Assembly: GCA_018054745.1 (NCBI GenBank)
Contig: JAGPIX010000007.1
Location: forward strand, 1-39,608
DNA length: 39,608 bases
Reading direction: 5' to 3'
Source: Alicycliphilus sp.
Lineage (GTDB): Bacteria > Pseudomonadota > Gammaproteobacteria > Burkholderiales > Burkholderiaceae_C
Shown: positions 23,119 through 30,856 of the stretch, piece after piece
How positions within the stretch are numbered: the stretch's first letter is position 1
Layout of the letters: every line of letters starts with the position of its first letter
Translations under genes and position numbers: made by a program
Notes under the pieces: model-generated
The model's database searches: none
What the model saw: the letters and a program-made list of their open reading frames with translations, nothing else
Told to the model about the DNA's origin: nothing

Positions 23119-24158
23119 GGGCGGGCCTGCGGCGCCAGCTCGTAGACCACGAAGCCGCCCACGCGGTACACCAGCGTGGCACCGGCCACATCCTGCTGGT
23201 CGTTGCCCATGAAGGGCAGCAGCCGGGCGGCCAGGGTCTTGCCCGAGGCCGCGTCGGTCAGCGCCACGGCGCGCACCGGGCTGTCCTTGTCCTGCAACAT
23301 GGCGTAGGCCGGGTACCGGTTGTGATCCAGCCAGTCGTGCACGCGCCGCACCATGCCATGCACGTCGCTCAAGGCGCCGAGGTCGGTAAAGGCCACGCCC
23401 AGGCGGCGCGAATCCATCTGGCCGAGCAGGATGGCATCGCGCACATGCAGCACCAGCACGGCCGGCCTGCCGCCGGCGATGGCCTGCAACTCGGCCATGC
23501 CACTGGCCTCGTCCGAGAGCAGCGCATTGGCAAAGCGCTGGAACTGCACACGCTCTTCTCCTGCGTTGCCGGCCTTCCAGAACGCACGTTCTATCGACTC
23601 TATGTCCGCGCTCTGCGACCTCCAGCGCTGCGGCACAAAGAGGGGCAGGCCCAGATGTTTGCCAAAACGCACCGGCGTGCCGCCGAGCAACTGCAGCTGG
23701 CGCGAGGTGTCCCACCAGCCAAGCACCAGGCCGTCCTTGGGCATGTGGCGCTGCAGCACCTGTGCCAGCGCACTCACATCCTGTGCCGACGTACCCACGG
23801 TGAGAAAAGGATCATCAACCCGGGACTTCCACTTCAGCAGCACGGGGCCGGAAGATACTTCGGCCAACTCCAGCTCAGCCAGAGGCTGCTGGTCTGCCGC
23901 AATGATGCTGGCACGACGCACCACCACCTGCCGCTCGGCCAGGCTGGCCCAAGCGTCCAGCTCGCCCGCGGGAACGACGGCCCCGAGCTCGTAGTGGTAG
24001 CTTGCCGGACTGCTCACATGCTTCCAAGCAAAAAGCCCTGCAACGCTTATCAGTAAAGCGCCAACAGCTATCGAAAACAAAGCAAATCTGCGCTTCCAAT
24101 CGGCTTGTCGATGATGCGCCGGGAACGTGGCCTGGTCATGGGCATGTGCGACCAGCAT
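23115..24158 (-). CDS. haoB: Hydroxylamine oxidation accessory protein HaoB
   Basis: This 347-residue protein has a short His-rich cytosolic N-terminus, one membrane helix (25-45) and a ~300-residue periplasmic domain without CXXCH motifs. Size, layout and position directly after haoA match HaoB of ammonia oxidisers, whose exact function is still unclear. I assign it mainly from gene order and general resemblance. ATG 24158 shares a base with the haoA stop (TGATG), with AGGAGA upstream. The membrane helix (residues 27-42) is encoded by a copy of the interspersed repeat found between genes elsewhere in the window. Its stop overlaps the ccmF start. Confidence 0.75.
   Translation of the reverse strand: MLVAHAHDQATFPAHHRQADWKRRFALFSIAVGALLISVAGLFAWKHVSSPASYHYELGAVVPAGELDAWASLAERQVVVRRASIIAADQQPLAELELAEVSSGPVLLKWKSRVDDPFLTVGTSAQDVSALAQVLQRHMPKDGLVLGWWDTSRQLQLLGGTPVRFGKHLGLPLFVPQRWRSQSADIESIERAFWKAGNAGEERVQFQRFANALLSDEASGMAELQAIAGGRPAVLVLHVRDAILLGQMDSRRLGVAFTDLGALSDVHGMVRRVHDWLDHNRYPAYAMLQDKDSPVRAVALTDAASGKTLAARLLPFMGNDQQDVAGATLVYRVGGFVVYELAPQARP
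24035..24080 (-). repeat. Interspersed AT-rich repeat, copy 4, inside haoB
   Basis: On the minus strand it reads TTGTTTTCGATAGCTG, TTGGCGCTTTACTGATAAGC, then GTTGCAGGGC, matching the other copies. It is in frame and encodes haoB residues 27-42, most of the membrane helix. Confidence 0.65.
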
Positions 24159-25951
24159 CACCGTGTCTCCTGTTCGGGCAGGGTGGTCGCATCGCTTGCC
24201 TGCCGCCCTGGGAGCCGACGGCGGCGGCGCACGGTGGAGGCACCGCCGACGACCAGGGTGCCGCCGAGCAGCGACAAGGCCAGGCTGGAGGTGAGCGGGT
24301 CGTCAGTCACGGCGGCCAGGACGGACTGGGGGCCATCGTCCGGGGAGCGGTTCAGGAACGAGGTCTTGGCGCGGCCGCTCTCCAGCTTGCGCAGGCGCTG
24401 CTCCATCCTGGCGTTCTCGCGCAGCACGGTGTCTTGCTCGTTGATGATGGTCTGGTCCTTGATCAGGTCGCTCCAGCCGTGCGAGTAGGTCCAGCCACCG
24501 GGGTTCACATGCTCCAGGCCTTTCATGTAGCGCGCCACATGCTGCTCCCACATCTCGGCAAAGGTGCGATCGGCCACGGTGGTCTGGTTATTGGTGGCAA
24601 AAAACAGTGACGAGAAGCCTCCGGGTTCGTCCTTCTCCGGGGCCGGCAAGGGCGTGCGGTTGGTCTTCTGCCCGACCAGCAGTTTGTCGTCGTAGAGCTT
24701 TTGCATCACCTTGCGCGACTGCTCGACCAGGCCGGTGCCGAGCTTGATGCCATCGTCCATCATGGTCAGATAGGTCTGGGCAAAGCGCGGCGCATGGCAT
24801 TGGGAACAGGTCGCCGCCCAGGCGTCCTTGCGCTCCTTGAACCAGGGGTGCTCCAGGTTGTCGGCAATGCTCTTGAACGGCAGAAAGCCCCAGCGCACCT
24901 TGCGCACCACGTTGTGCGAGTACTGGCCCTTGTACTCAAAGTGGCAGGTCTGGCAGGTGGGCGCCGTGGCGCCGTTCTTGTGGCCCAGCTGGTCGGCCAG
25001 ACGGATGTTCCAGTCCCATTGGTTACCCAGCGTCTGATAGGCCGTGCCATGCTTGGAATACATGTACTGCTCGAACTCGTTGTGATCCACGCCGTTGTGG
25101 CAGGTGGCGCAGGCCTCGGGCTTGCGTGACTCGACGGTGGAAAACTCGTGGCGCGTGTGGCAGTTGTCGCACTTGGTCTGGTTGGTATGGCACATGGTGC
25201 AGCTGGCGGCCACCGGGCCCTTGCCCTCGTTCATCAGCACGGCCCAGGTGGCGGTCTCCACGTTCGCACGGTAGTCCACGGTATGTGACGGGTGGCCCTG
25301 ATCCCATTGCTTCTGCGGCCACACCAGGGTGTCACGCTCGGACTCGGCCTCGGCAAACTGGCGCACATGGCAGGAGCCGCACACGGCCCGGTCGGGCATG
25401 CGCAGGTCCTTCACGTGGTTGCCGCCCTTGGCGCCTATGCCCATGTGGCAGTCGGTGCACTGCACCTCCTTCAGCGGCTCGGTCTTGGCCAGCAGCCCCT
25501 GGCCGCGCAGGTTGTCCTCAACCTCGGCAATGATGTCCTTCTTGTAGGCACGCACGTCGGATGCCGGCAGCTGGCGGATGGCGTCGAGGTTGGCGTGCAC
25601 GCTCTTTTCCCAGGACTTGACCCAGCCATGGGTGACACTGGTGTGGCAGCTCACGCACTGCTCGCGCGTGACGTCGATGTTCACGTCTGGTGGCTTGTAG
25701 AACAGGCTGGGCGCAAGGTACATGTCCATGGGAATAGGCTCCCAGTACCTGGCCAGCTTGCCCTTGTTCAGCTCGGCCTTGTAGCGCTTGGACAGGGCCT
25801 CGAACAATTCCTTGGGCGAGGCCTCGCGGCTCAGCTGCAGGGCCTGCAGCTGCTCGTCGGGCACCGAGTCCCAGATACGCGCCTGCGCCGGCAGGTGCGC
25901 AGCGAGCAGGGCCACTGCTGCAATGAGAAGAGACAGCCATCGTGTCAGCAT
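24158..25951 (-). CDS. haoA: Octahaem hydroxylamine oxidoreductase (HAO)
   Basis: This 597-residue periplasmic multihaem cytochrome has a signal peptide (LSLLIAAVALLAAHLPAQA, cleavage near 24) and eight CXXCH sites at 99, 165, 191, 251, 261, 281, 333 and 382. The sequence follows HAO of ammonia-oxidising bacteria closely as I remember it, for example CTMCHTNQTKCDNCHTRHEF, ESRKPEACATCHNGVDHN and EHVNPGGWTYS. The tyrosine in GGWTY (Tyr489) corresponds to the one that cross-links to the catalytic P460 haem (haem 4, CTMCH). It is missing in reductive octahaem relatives. A C-terminal hydrophobic segment (~553-572) followed by RRRRR could anchor it. Reaction in the family: hydroxylamine to NO or nitrite with electron release. 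ATG 25951 has GGAGGT six bases upstream; upstream in-frame starts would spoil the signal peptide. Confidence 0.9.
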   Translation of the reverse strand: MLTRWLSLLIAAVALLAAHLPAQARIWDSVPDEQLQALQLSREASPKELFEALSKRYKAELNKGKLARYWEPIPMDMYLAPSLFYKPPDVNIDVTREQCVSCHTSVTHGWVKSWEKSVHANLDAIRQLPASDVRAYKKDIIAEVEDNLRGQGLLAKTEPLKEVQCTDCHMGIGAKGGNHVKDLRMPDRAVCGSCHVRQFAEAESERDTLVWPQKQWDQGHPSHTVDYRANVETATWAVLMNEGKGPVAASCTMCHTNQTKCDNCHTRHEFSTVESRKPEACATCHNGVDHNEFEQYMYSKHGTAYQTLGNQWDWNIRLADQLGHKNGATAPTCQTCHFEYKGQYSHNVVRKVRWGFLPFKSIADNLEHPWFKERKDAWAATCSQCHAPRFAQTYLTMMDDGIKLGTGLVEQSRKVMQKLYDDKLLVGQKTNRTPLPAPEKDEPGGFSSLFFATNNQTTVADRTFAEMWEQHVARYMKGLEHVNPGGWTYSHGWSDLIKDQTIINEQDTVLRENARMEQRLRKLESGRAKTSFLNRSPDDGPQSVLAAVTDDPLTSSLALSLLGGTLVVGGASTVRRRRRLPGRQASDATTLPEQETR

Positions 25952-26049
25952 CTGCAACCTCCAGTCCGCCATACAGCCAAGCTGCGCAGGATCCTGAAGA
26001 TTGGACGCATACGGCACCGCAAGGGTTACCGCCGTCTCAACCCGCCATT

Positions 26050-26088
26050 CCATGTGGATGAACGCAGCTTTGCGCCTTTGCCACATGG
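26050..26088. promoter_or_regulatory. Inverted repeat upstream of haoA
   Basis: CCATGTGG (26050-26057) and CCACATGG (26081-26088) are perfect eight-base arms 23 bases apart, about 100 bases before the haoA start. It could be a regulator site or a leader hairpin; no known operator matches. Confidence 0.4.
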
Positions 26089-26236
26089 CAGAACCGCCCG
26101 CGACTTGTGATTTACGCCACCGTACGCGTGACTATGGGCGGCCTGCGGGTGGTTTTGAAAGAACCACAGCCCAGGCGGTGGATGGAACCACGGCAGTTTC
26201 GAGCGGGCACCGCAGCGGCACGCCGCCGCAGGGGGC

Positions 26237-26266
26237 CAAAGAAAAGGGGGCTTTGAAGCCCCCCTT
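26237..26266 (-). terminator. Rho-independent terminator of the second binding-protein gene
   Basis: On the minus strand AAGGGGGGCTT and AAGCCCCCTT (26266-26244) form a stem with one bulge and a very short loop, followed by TTCTTT. It lies 44 bases after the stop. Confidence 0.7.
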
Positions 26267-26309
26267 GCTGTGGTATTGGCCGCAGGCCGTTATCGCCAGG
26301 CTCTCAGGT

Positions 26310-27443
26310 TCAGTAGTTGGCCAGCGGCTTGGCCTTGCCGCCCTCGAAGGTCATGACGACGATGGGCGCCTTGATGCGATTGCCCTTGTCGTCGTACGCA
26401 TACTCGCCCATCACGCCCTTGTAGGTCTGCTGGTGCATGTAGGCGCCGACCTTGGCGGGATCGATGGAGCCGCTCTTTTGCATGGCCTCGCCAATGTTCA
26501 TGACCTGGTCGTAGTAGAACGGGCCATAGACATCGGGGTTCTGGCCGAAGCGCTTCTTGAACTTCTCCTGGAAGGCCTTGGCACCGGCGTCGCTGTCCGT
26601 CAGCATGCCGGCATAGGCGCAATAGACCACGTTGTTCACGGCGTCGGCGCCCAGCTTGGGCATCTCGGGGCTGCACAGCGTGTCGCCGCCCAGCAGCTTG
26701 GCGTTGATGCCCAGCTGCTTCATCTGGCGCGCCATGGGCGCGGCCTGGGGTGCGTAGCCGCCGTAGAAGATGACCTCGGGCTGCTTGGCCTTCATGTTGG
26801 TCAGAATGGCCATGAAGTCGGTGGCCTTGTCGGTCGTGAACTCGCGGCCGACCACGGTCAGGCCGAGCTTCTGCGCCTCCTTGGCGAACTCGTCGGCCAG
26901 CCCCTGGCCAAAGGCCGTACGGTCGTCGATCACGCCGACCTTCTTGACCTTGAGCACGTTGGCCGCATAACCGGCCATGTTGGAGCCGGCCTTCTCATCG
27001 CTGGCCACGATGCGAAACAGGTTCTTGTAGCCGCCCTGGGTGATCTTGGGGTTGGTGCCCACGGTGGAGACCATGGTGCCGCCGTTGTCATAGACGCGCG
27101 ATGCCGGAATGGTCACGCCCGAGCAGTACGGCCCCATGACATAGCGCACGCCCGAATCCACAAACTTCTGCGCCACGGCCACGCCGGCCTTGGCGTCGCA
27201 CTGGTCGTCCTCGGACACCAGCTCGAACTTCAGCGTCTTGCCACCCACGTTGATCTTGCGCGCGTTCAGCTCCTCGATGGCCAGGCGCACGCCGTTGTCG
27301 TTGTCGCGGCCGGCGAAGGTGTTAGGGCCCGACAGGGGGCCGCTGTGGCCGATCTTGACGACCTGCTCCTGGGCCAGGGCGCCAGAGGCGCAAACCAGGG
27401 CGGCAGCGGCCACGAGGGTGGATTTCATGATGGGGGATTGCAT
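26310..27443 (-). CDS. Orphan branched-chain amino acid ABC substrate-binding protein
   Basis: This type I periplasmic binding protein is 377 residues long, with signal peptide MKSTLVAAAALVCASGALAQ preceded by a short MQSPI extension. The first lobe has KIGHSGPLSGPNTFAGRDND and two Cys (DDQCDAK, GPYCSG) placed like the LivJ disulfide. The second lobe has VIDDRTAFGQGLADEFAKEA. Start is uncertain: ATG 27443 has GGAA eight bases upstream, while ATG 27428 begins the signal peptide but lacks a ribosome binding site. No permease or ATPase genes adjoin it; it may serve one of the Liv systems at the window ends. It lies upstream of haoA on the same strand but is separated by a terminator. Confidence 0.9.
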   Translation of the reverse strand: MQSPIMKSTLVAAAALVCASGALAQEQVVKIGHSGPLSGPNTFAGRDNDNGVRLAIEELNARKINVGGKTLKFELVSEDDQCDAKAGVAVAQKFVDSGVRYVMGPYCSGVTIPASRVYDNGGTMVSTVGTNPKITQGGYKNLFRIVASDEKAGSNMAGYAANVLKVKKVGVIDDRTAFGQGLADEFAKEAQKLGLTVVGREFTTDKATDFMAILTNMKAKQPEVIFYGGYAPQAAPMARQMKQLGINAKLLGGDTLCSPEMPKLGADAVNNVVYCAYAGMLTDSDAGAKAFQEKFKKRFGQNPDVYGPFYYDQVMNIGEAMQKSGSIDPAKVGAYMHQQTYKGVMGEYAYDDKGNRIKAPIVVMTFEGGKAKPLANY

Positions 27444-27542
27444 GGCGAACATTCCGGTTGAGATTGTGCGAAACATGCCCGTCAATGCCAGGCACTTCGC
27501 ACTGGCCTGGACGACGCAAGGTCTGTGTGCAGACAACCGGCG

Positions 27543-27572
27543 ATTATCTGACGAACCCGCTCAACTTTACAA
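27543..27572 (-). promoter_or_regulatory. Possible promoter of the orphan binding-protein gene
   Basis: TTGTAA (27572-27567) and GATAAT (27548-27543) lie 18 bases apart on the minus strand, about 100 bases before the start. The -35 overlaps the orn stop codon. Confidence 0.45.
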
Positions 27573-28145
27573 GGCCAGCAACTGCTGGCGGTAGTGCTGC
27601 AGTTCGTCGATGGACTCATGCACATCGGCCAGGGCGGTGTGGCGCTGCGCCTTCTTGAAGCTGGCGTAGGCCTCGGGCTTCCAGCGCTTGGCCAGCTCCT
27701 TGAGCGTGCTCACATCCACATTGCGGTAGTGAAAGAAGGCCTCCAGCCTGGGCATGTACTTGACCAGGAAACGCCTGTCCTGGCCGATGCTGTTGCCGCA
27801 CATGGGCACGCAGCCCTTGGGCACATAGAGCGACAGGAAGTCGATGAGCTGCTGCTCGGCATCGGCCTCGCTGACGGTGGAGGCGCGCACCTTGTCGATC
27901 AAGCCGCTCTTGCCATGGGTGCCCTTGTTCCAGGCATCCATGGCGTCGAGCACAGCGTCGCTCTGGTGGATGGCGAACACCGGGCCTTCGACGCGCGGCT
28001 CCAGGCTGGGGCCGGTGACGACCACGGCGATCTCCAGCAGGTATTCCTTTTCGGGGTCGAGCCCGCTCATTTCACAGTCGAGCCAGACAAGGTTCTGGTC
28101 GGATTTGGCAAGGGTGGGGGCAGTGGGATTGACAGTTTCAGACAT
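27567..28145 (-). CDS. orn: Oligoribonuclease
   Basis: This 192-residue DEDDh 3'-5' exoribonuclease clears 2-5 nucleotide RNA remnants and pGpG, the breakdown product of c-di-GMP. Exo I is [16 protein letters not shown] (Asp and Glu ligands). Exo II lies around [12 protein letters not shown], and exo III has the catalytic [11 protein letters not shown] near the C-terminus. Length matches the family (about 180-200), with ~15 extra residues at the N-terminus. It is divergent from the M48 peptidase gene, starts only 32 bases apart, and is probably transcribed ahead of the binding-protein gene without a clear terminator between them. Confidence 0.96.
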   Translation of the reverse strand: MSETVNPTAPTLAKSDQNLVWLDCEMSGLDPEKEYLLEIAVVVTGPSLEPRVEGPVFAIHQSDAVLDAMDAWNKGTHGKSGLIDKVRASTVSEADAEQQLIDFLSLYVPKGCVPMCGNSIGQDRRFLVKYMPRLEAFFHYRNVDVSTLKELAKRWKPEAYASFKKAQRHTALADVHESIDELQHYRQQLLAL

Positions 28146-28177
28146 GGCGCAAATTGTCGCCGTAAACTTGCGCGGCC

Positions 28178-29494
28178 ATGCCGCCCTCCTCTACCGCCCC
28201 CTTCCTCTCGCCCTCGACCTTGACGACCCTGGTGTTTGCCGCCCTGCTGCTGGCCGGGCTGGCGTTGCGCCTGTGGCTGGCCACGCGCCAGATCCGCCAT
28301 GTGGCGCAGCACCGCGGCGCCGTGCCGGCGGCCTTTGCCGAGCGCATCACCCTGGCCGCGCACCAGAAGGCGGCCGACTACACCATCGCCAAGGCGCGCT
28401 TTGGCCTGCTCTCTATGGCCCTGTCCACCGCCGTGGTGCTGGGCTGGACGCTGCTGGGCGGGCTGGACGCCCTGAACCAGCAGCTGCTGGCCTGGCTGGG
28501 CGGCGGCATGCCGCAGCAGCTGGCGCTGCTGGCCGGCTTTGCCCTCATCGGTGGCGCCCTGGATCTGCCGGCCAGCCTGTACCAGACCTTTCGCATCGAG
28601 CAGCGCTTTGGTTTCAACCAGATGACGCCGCGGCTGTGGCTGACCGATCTGGTCAAGTCCACGCTGATCGGGGCCGTGATCGGCCTGCCGATCGCCGCGC
28701 TGATCCTGTGGCTCATGGGCGCCGCCGGCCCGCTGTGGTGGCTCTGGGCCTGGGGCGTGTGGATGGGCTTCAACCTGCTGCTGATGGTGGTGTTCCCGGT
28801 GTTCATCGCGCCGCTGTTCAACAAATTCCAGCCGCTTGCCGACGAGGCCCTGAAGGCGCGTGTGACGGCGCTGATGCAGCGCTGCGGCTTTGCCGCCAAG
28901 GGCCTGTTCGTGATGGACGGCAGCCGGCGCAGTGCACACGCCAACGCCTACTTCACGGGTTTCGGCGCGGCCAAGCGCGTGGTGTTCTTCGACACGCTGC
29001 TCAGGCAGCTCTCGCCCGCCGAGGTCGAGGCCGTGCTGGCGCATGAGCTGGGCCACTTCAAGCACAAACATGTCACGCGCCGCATGCTGGGCATGTTTGC
29101 CGTCAGCCTGGCCGGCTTTGCACTGCTCGGCTGGCTGTCCACGCGCGGCTGGTTCTACACCGGCCTGGGCGTGCAACCCAACCTGATGATCGAGGGCCTG
29201 CCCGGCTCGGCGCCCAACGACGCGCTGGCGCTGCTGCTGTTCCTGCTGGCCGTGCCGGTGCTGACGCTGTTCGCCCAGCCGCTGATGGCGCAGATCTCGC
29301 GCCACCAGGAGTTTCAGGCCGATGCCTATGCAGTCAGCCAGGCCAGCGGCACCGAGCTGGCGTCGGCCCTGCTCAAGCTCTACCAGGACAATGCCTCCAC
29401 GCTCACGCCAGACCCGGTGTACGTGAAGTTCTACTACTCCCACCCCCCCGCCACGGAGCGCCTGGCGCGCCTGCCCGTGGCCATGCAGCCATGA
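28178..29494 (+). CDS. M48 family (STE24-like) membrane zinc metallopeptidase
   Basis: This 438-residue polytopic membrane protein has the zinc motif HELGH (289-293, in [13 protein letters not shown]). A further acidic ligand lies in EFQADAYA near residue 379. At least five hydrophobic segments surround it. The large N-terminal membrane region and FKKxFxxNQMTPxLWxxD-like stretch ([15 protein letters not shown]) mark the Ste24 branch rather than HtpX. These proteases clear or process membrane proteins, and the bacterial substrates are mostly unknown. The stop overlaps the start of the pterin dehydratase gene (ATGA at 29491-29494), giving a coupled three-gene set with rsgA. Confidence 0.93.
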   Translation: MPPSSTAPFLSPSTLTTLVFAALLLAGLALRLWLATRQIRHVAQHRGAVPAAFAERITLAAHQKAADYTIAKARFGLLSMALSTAVVLGWTLLGGLDALNQQLLAWLGGGMPQQLALLAGFALIGGALDLPASLYQTFRIEQRFGFNQMTPRLWLTDLVKSTLIGAVIGLPIAALILWLMGAAGPLWWLWAWGVWMGFNLLLMVVFPVFIAPLFNKFQPLADEALKARVTALMQRCGFAAKGLFVMDGSRRSAHANAYFTGFGAAKRVVFFDTLLRQLSPAEVEAVLAHELGHFKHKHVTRRMLGMFAVSLAGFALLGWLSTRGWFYTGLGVQPNLMIEGLPGSAPNDALALLLFLLAVPVLTLFAQPLMAQISRHQEFQADAYAVSQASGTELASALLKLYQDNASTLTPDPVYVKFYYSHPPATERLARLPVAMQP

Positions 29495-29832
29495 CCTCGA
29501 TGTTCCCCAAAAAAGACTGGTCTACGCAGACCAGGCGCGCGCTGTCAGCTACTGAAATCGTAGTAAAACTGACCGAACTCCCAGGCTGGCAGCTTTCCGG
29601 CGACGGCGCCGATGTGGCCATAGAGAAGACCTACCGCTTCGCCAACTACCACGAGACCATGGCCTTCGTGAATGCCGTGGCCTTCATCGCCCATGCGCAG
29701 GATCACCACCCGGATCTGTCGGTGCACTACAACCGCTGCGTGGTGCGCCTGAATACGCATGACGTGGGCGGCATCTCGGCCACCGACATTGACTGCGCCA
29801 CGCGCATAGACGCCCTGCTGGCCGCGCCATGA
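29491..29832 (+). CDS. phhB: 4a-hydroxytetrahydrobiopterin dehydratase (pterin-4a-carbinolamine dehydratase)
   Basis: This 113-residue cytosolic protein regenerates dihydropterin after phenylalanine hydroxylase turnover. The PCD motif is present as AQDHHPDLSVHYNRCVV followed by HDVGGISATDID. LTELPGW and YRFANYHETMAFVNAVA are standard family stretches. The first ~17 residues ([17 protein letters not shown]) are an extension beyond the usual start; the overlap with the upstream stop favours ATG 29491. No phenylalanine hydroxylase is in the window, so its role is from family knowledge. Stop and rsgA start overlap (ATGA at 29829-29832). Confidence 0.92.
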   Translation: MTSMFPKKDWSTQTRRALSATEIVVKLTELPGWQLSGDGADVAIEKTYRFANYHETMAFVNAVAFIAHAQDHHPDLSVHYNRCVVRLNTHDVGGISATDIDCATRIDALLAAP

Positions 29833-30785
29833 CGCGCAGCGAAGGCCTGGTGGTCGCCAGCCATGGCCGCCACTGCGTGGTGGAGAGCGCCGACGGCGTG
29901 CGCCGCATCTGCCACCCGCGCGGCAAGAAGAGCCAGGCCGTCGTGGGCGACCGCGTGCTGTGGCAGGCCGCGGCCCCCGGCCAGGCGCAGGGCCATGGCG
30001 ACGAGGGCACGATAGAAAAGGTGCTGGAGCGGCGCAACCTGTTCTACCGCCAGGACGAGGTGCGCACCAAATCCTTTGCCGCCAACCTCGATCAGGTGCT
30101 GATCCTGATCGCCGCCGAGCCCGTGTTTTCCGAAAGCCAGCTCGTGCGCGCCCTGATCGCGGCCGAGGCTGCCGGCATCACACCGCTGATAGCACTCAAC
30201 AAAAGCGACCTGGTGGAGCCTTTTGCACAGGCCTGGCAGCGCCTGTGGCCCTACCGCCATATGGGTGGCGAGCAGGACACGCGCCACCACTACCGCGTGC
30301 TGCCGCTGTCGCTGACGCAATCGGGCGCGGTCGATCGCGATGCACTGCTGCCGCTGCTGGCGGGCAAGACCACCCTGATCCTGGGTCCTTCGGGGTCAGG
30401 CAAGAGCACCCTGGTGAACCTGCTGGTACCAGGGGCTGCGGCGCAGACGGGCGAGATATCGCAGGCACTGAACTCCGGCCGGCACACCACCACCACCACC
30501 AGCCTGTACTGGATAGACGGCGCGCGCACCACGGCGCTCATCGACTCGCCGGGCTTTCAGGAGTTCGGTCTGCGTCACCTGGCGCCCACCGATCTGGCGC
30601 GCTGCATGCCCGACATTGCCGCGCATGCCGGCGGGTGCCGCTTCTACAACTGCAGCCACCTGCACGAGCCCGGCTGCGCCGTGATGGCCCAGGTGAGCGA
30701 GAGCCAGGACGCGCAGGCCATCAGCCTGCAGCGCTACCGCATCTATGGCGAATTGTTCGCCGAACTGAGCCAGAGCGCCTATTGA
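29829..30785 (+). CDS. rsgA: Ribosome small-subunit assembly GTPase RsgA
   Basis: This 318-residue circularly permuted GTPase acts in late 30S subunit maturation. An N-terminal OB fold (1-~75) precedes the G domain, in which G4 (LNKSDLV) comes before G1 (GPSGSGKS) and G3 (DSPGF), as expected for the permuted order. The C-terminal zinc knuckle is intact (CRFYNCSHLHEPGC). Thr-rich TTTTTSLYW is the switch I region. The start overlaps the phhB stop. It is the last gene of the + strand set; the interspersed repeat follows 18 bases after the stop, before the convergent CobD/CbiB-like gene. Confidence 0.96.
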   Translation: MTRSEGLVVASHGRHCVVESADGVRRICHPRGKKSQAVVGDRVLWQAAAPGQAQGHGDEGTIEKVLERRNLFYRQDEVRTKSFAANLDQVLILIAAEPVFSESQLVRALIAAEAAGITPLIALNKSDLVEPFAQAWQRLWPYRHMGGEQDTRHHYRVLPLSLTQSGAVDRDALLPLLAGKTTLILGPSGSGKSTLVNLLVPGAAAQTGEISQALNSGRHTTTTTSLYWIDGARTTALIDSPGFQEFGLRHLAPTDLARCMPDIAAHAGGCRFYNCSHLHEPGCAVMAQVSESQDAQAISLQRYRIYGELFAELSQSAY

Positions 30786-30803
30786 TGGATATTGGACAAA
30801 TAC

Positions 30804-30856
30804 GGTTGTAGCGCCTGCCAATAAAGCGTAAATAGCTTTTAATTTGATAGCATCAA
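30804..30856 (-). repeat. Interspersed AT-rich repeat, copy 5
   Basis: On the minus strand it reads TTGATGCTATCAAATTAAAA, GCTATTTACGCTTTATTGGC, AGGCGCTACAACC. It fills the gap between convergent genes, and the TGA in its TTGATG edge is the stop codon of the CobD/CbiB-like gene. Confidence 0.75.

Larger units (their letters stand above)
25952..26309. other. Leader region of the hao operon
   Basis: This 358-base region has no supported gene. It contains the haoA ribosome binding site GGAGGT, an inverted repeat (26050-26088) and the terminator of the upstream binding-protein gene (26237-26266). No convincing -35/-10 pair, sigma54 site or FNR site was seen. Confidence 0.55.

Noticed and set aside
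21091..23715. 874-residue version of CcmF starting upstream
   Set aside because: The extra ~199 residues are antisense-like Ala/Arg/Gly-rich sequence overlapping haoB in another frame; ATG 23118 overlaps the haoB stop and gives the normal N-terminus.
25952..26240. Sigma54 promoter before haoA (TGGCAAAGGCGCAAAGC)
   Set aside because: The GG-N10-GC spacing required for sigma54 is not met.
26001..27461. 486-residue + strand frame opposite the orphan binding protein
   Set aside because: It is a shadow of the minus-strand gene, which has a signal peptide and clear family motifs.
29540..29575. Possible eighth copy of the interspersed repeat at the start of phhB (AGCTACTGAAATCGTAG)
   Set aside because: Only a short AT-rich string matches, the GCGC arms are absent, and the encoded residues (LSATEIVVKLTELPGW) are normal for the family.
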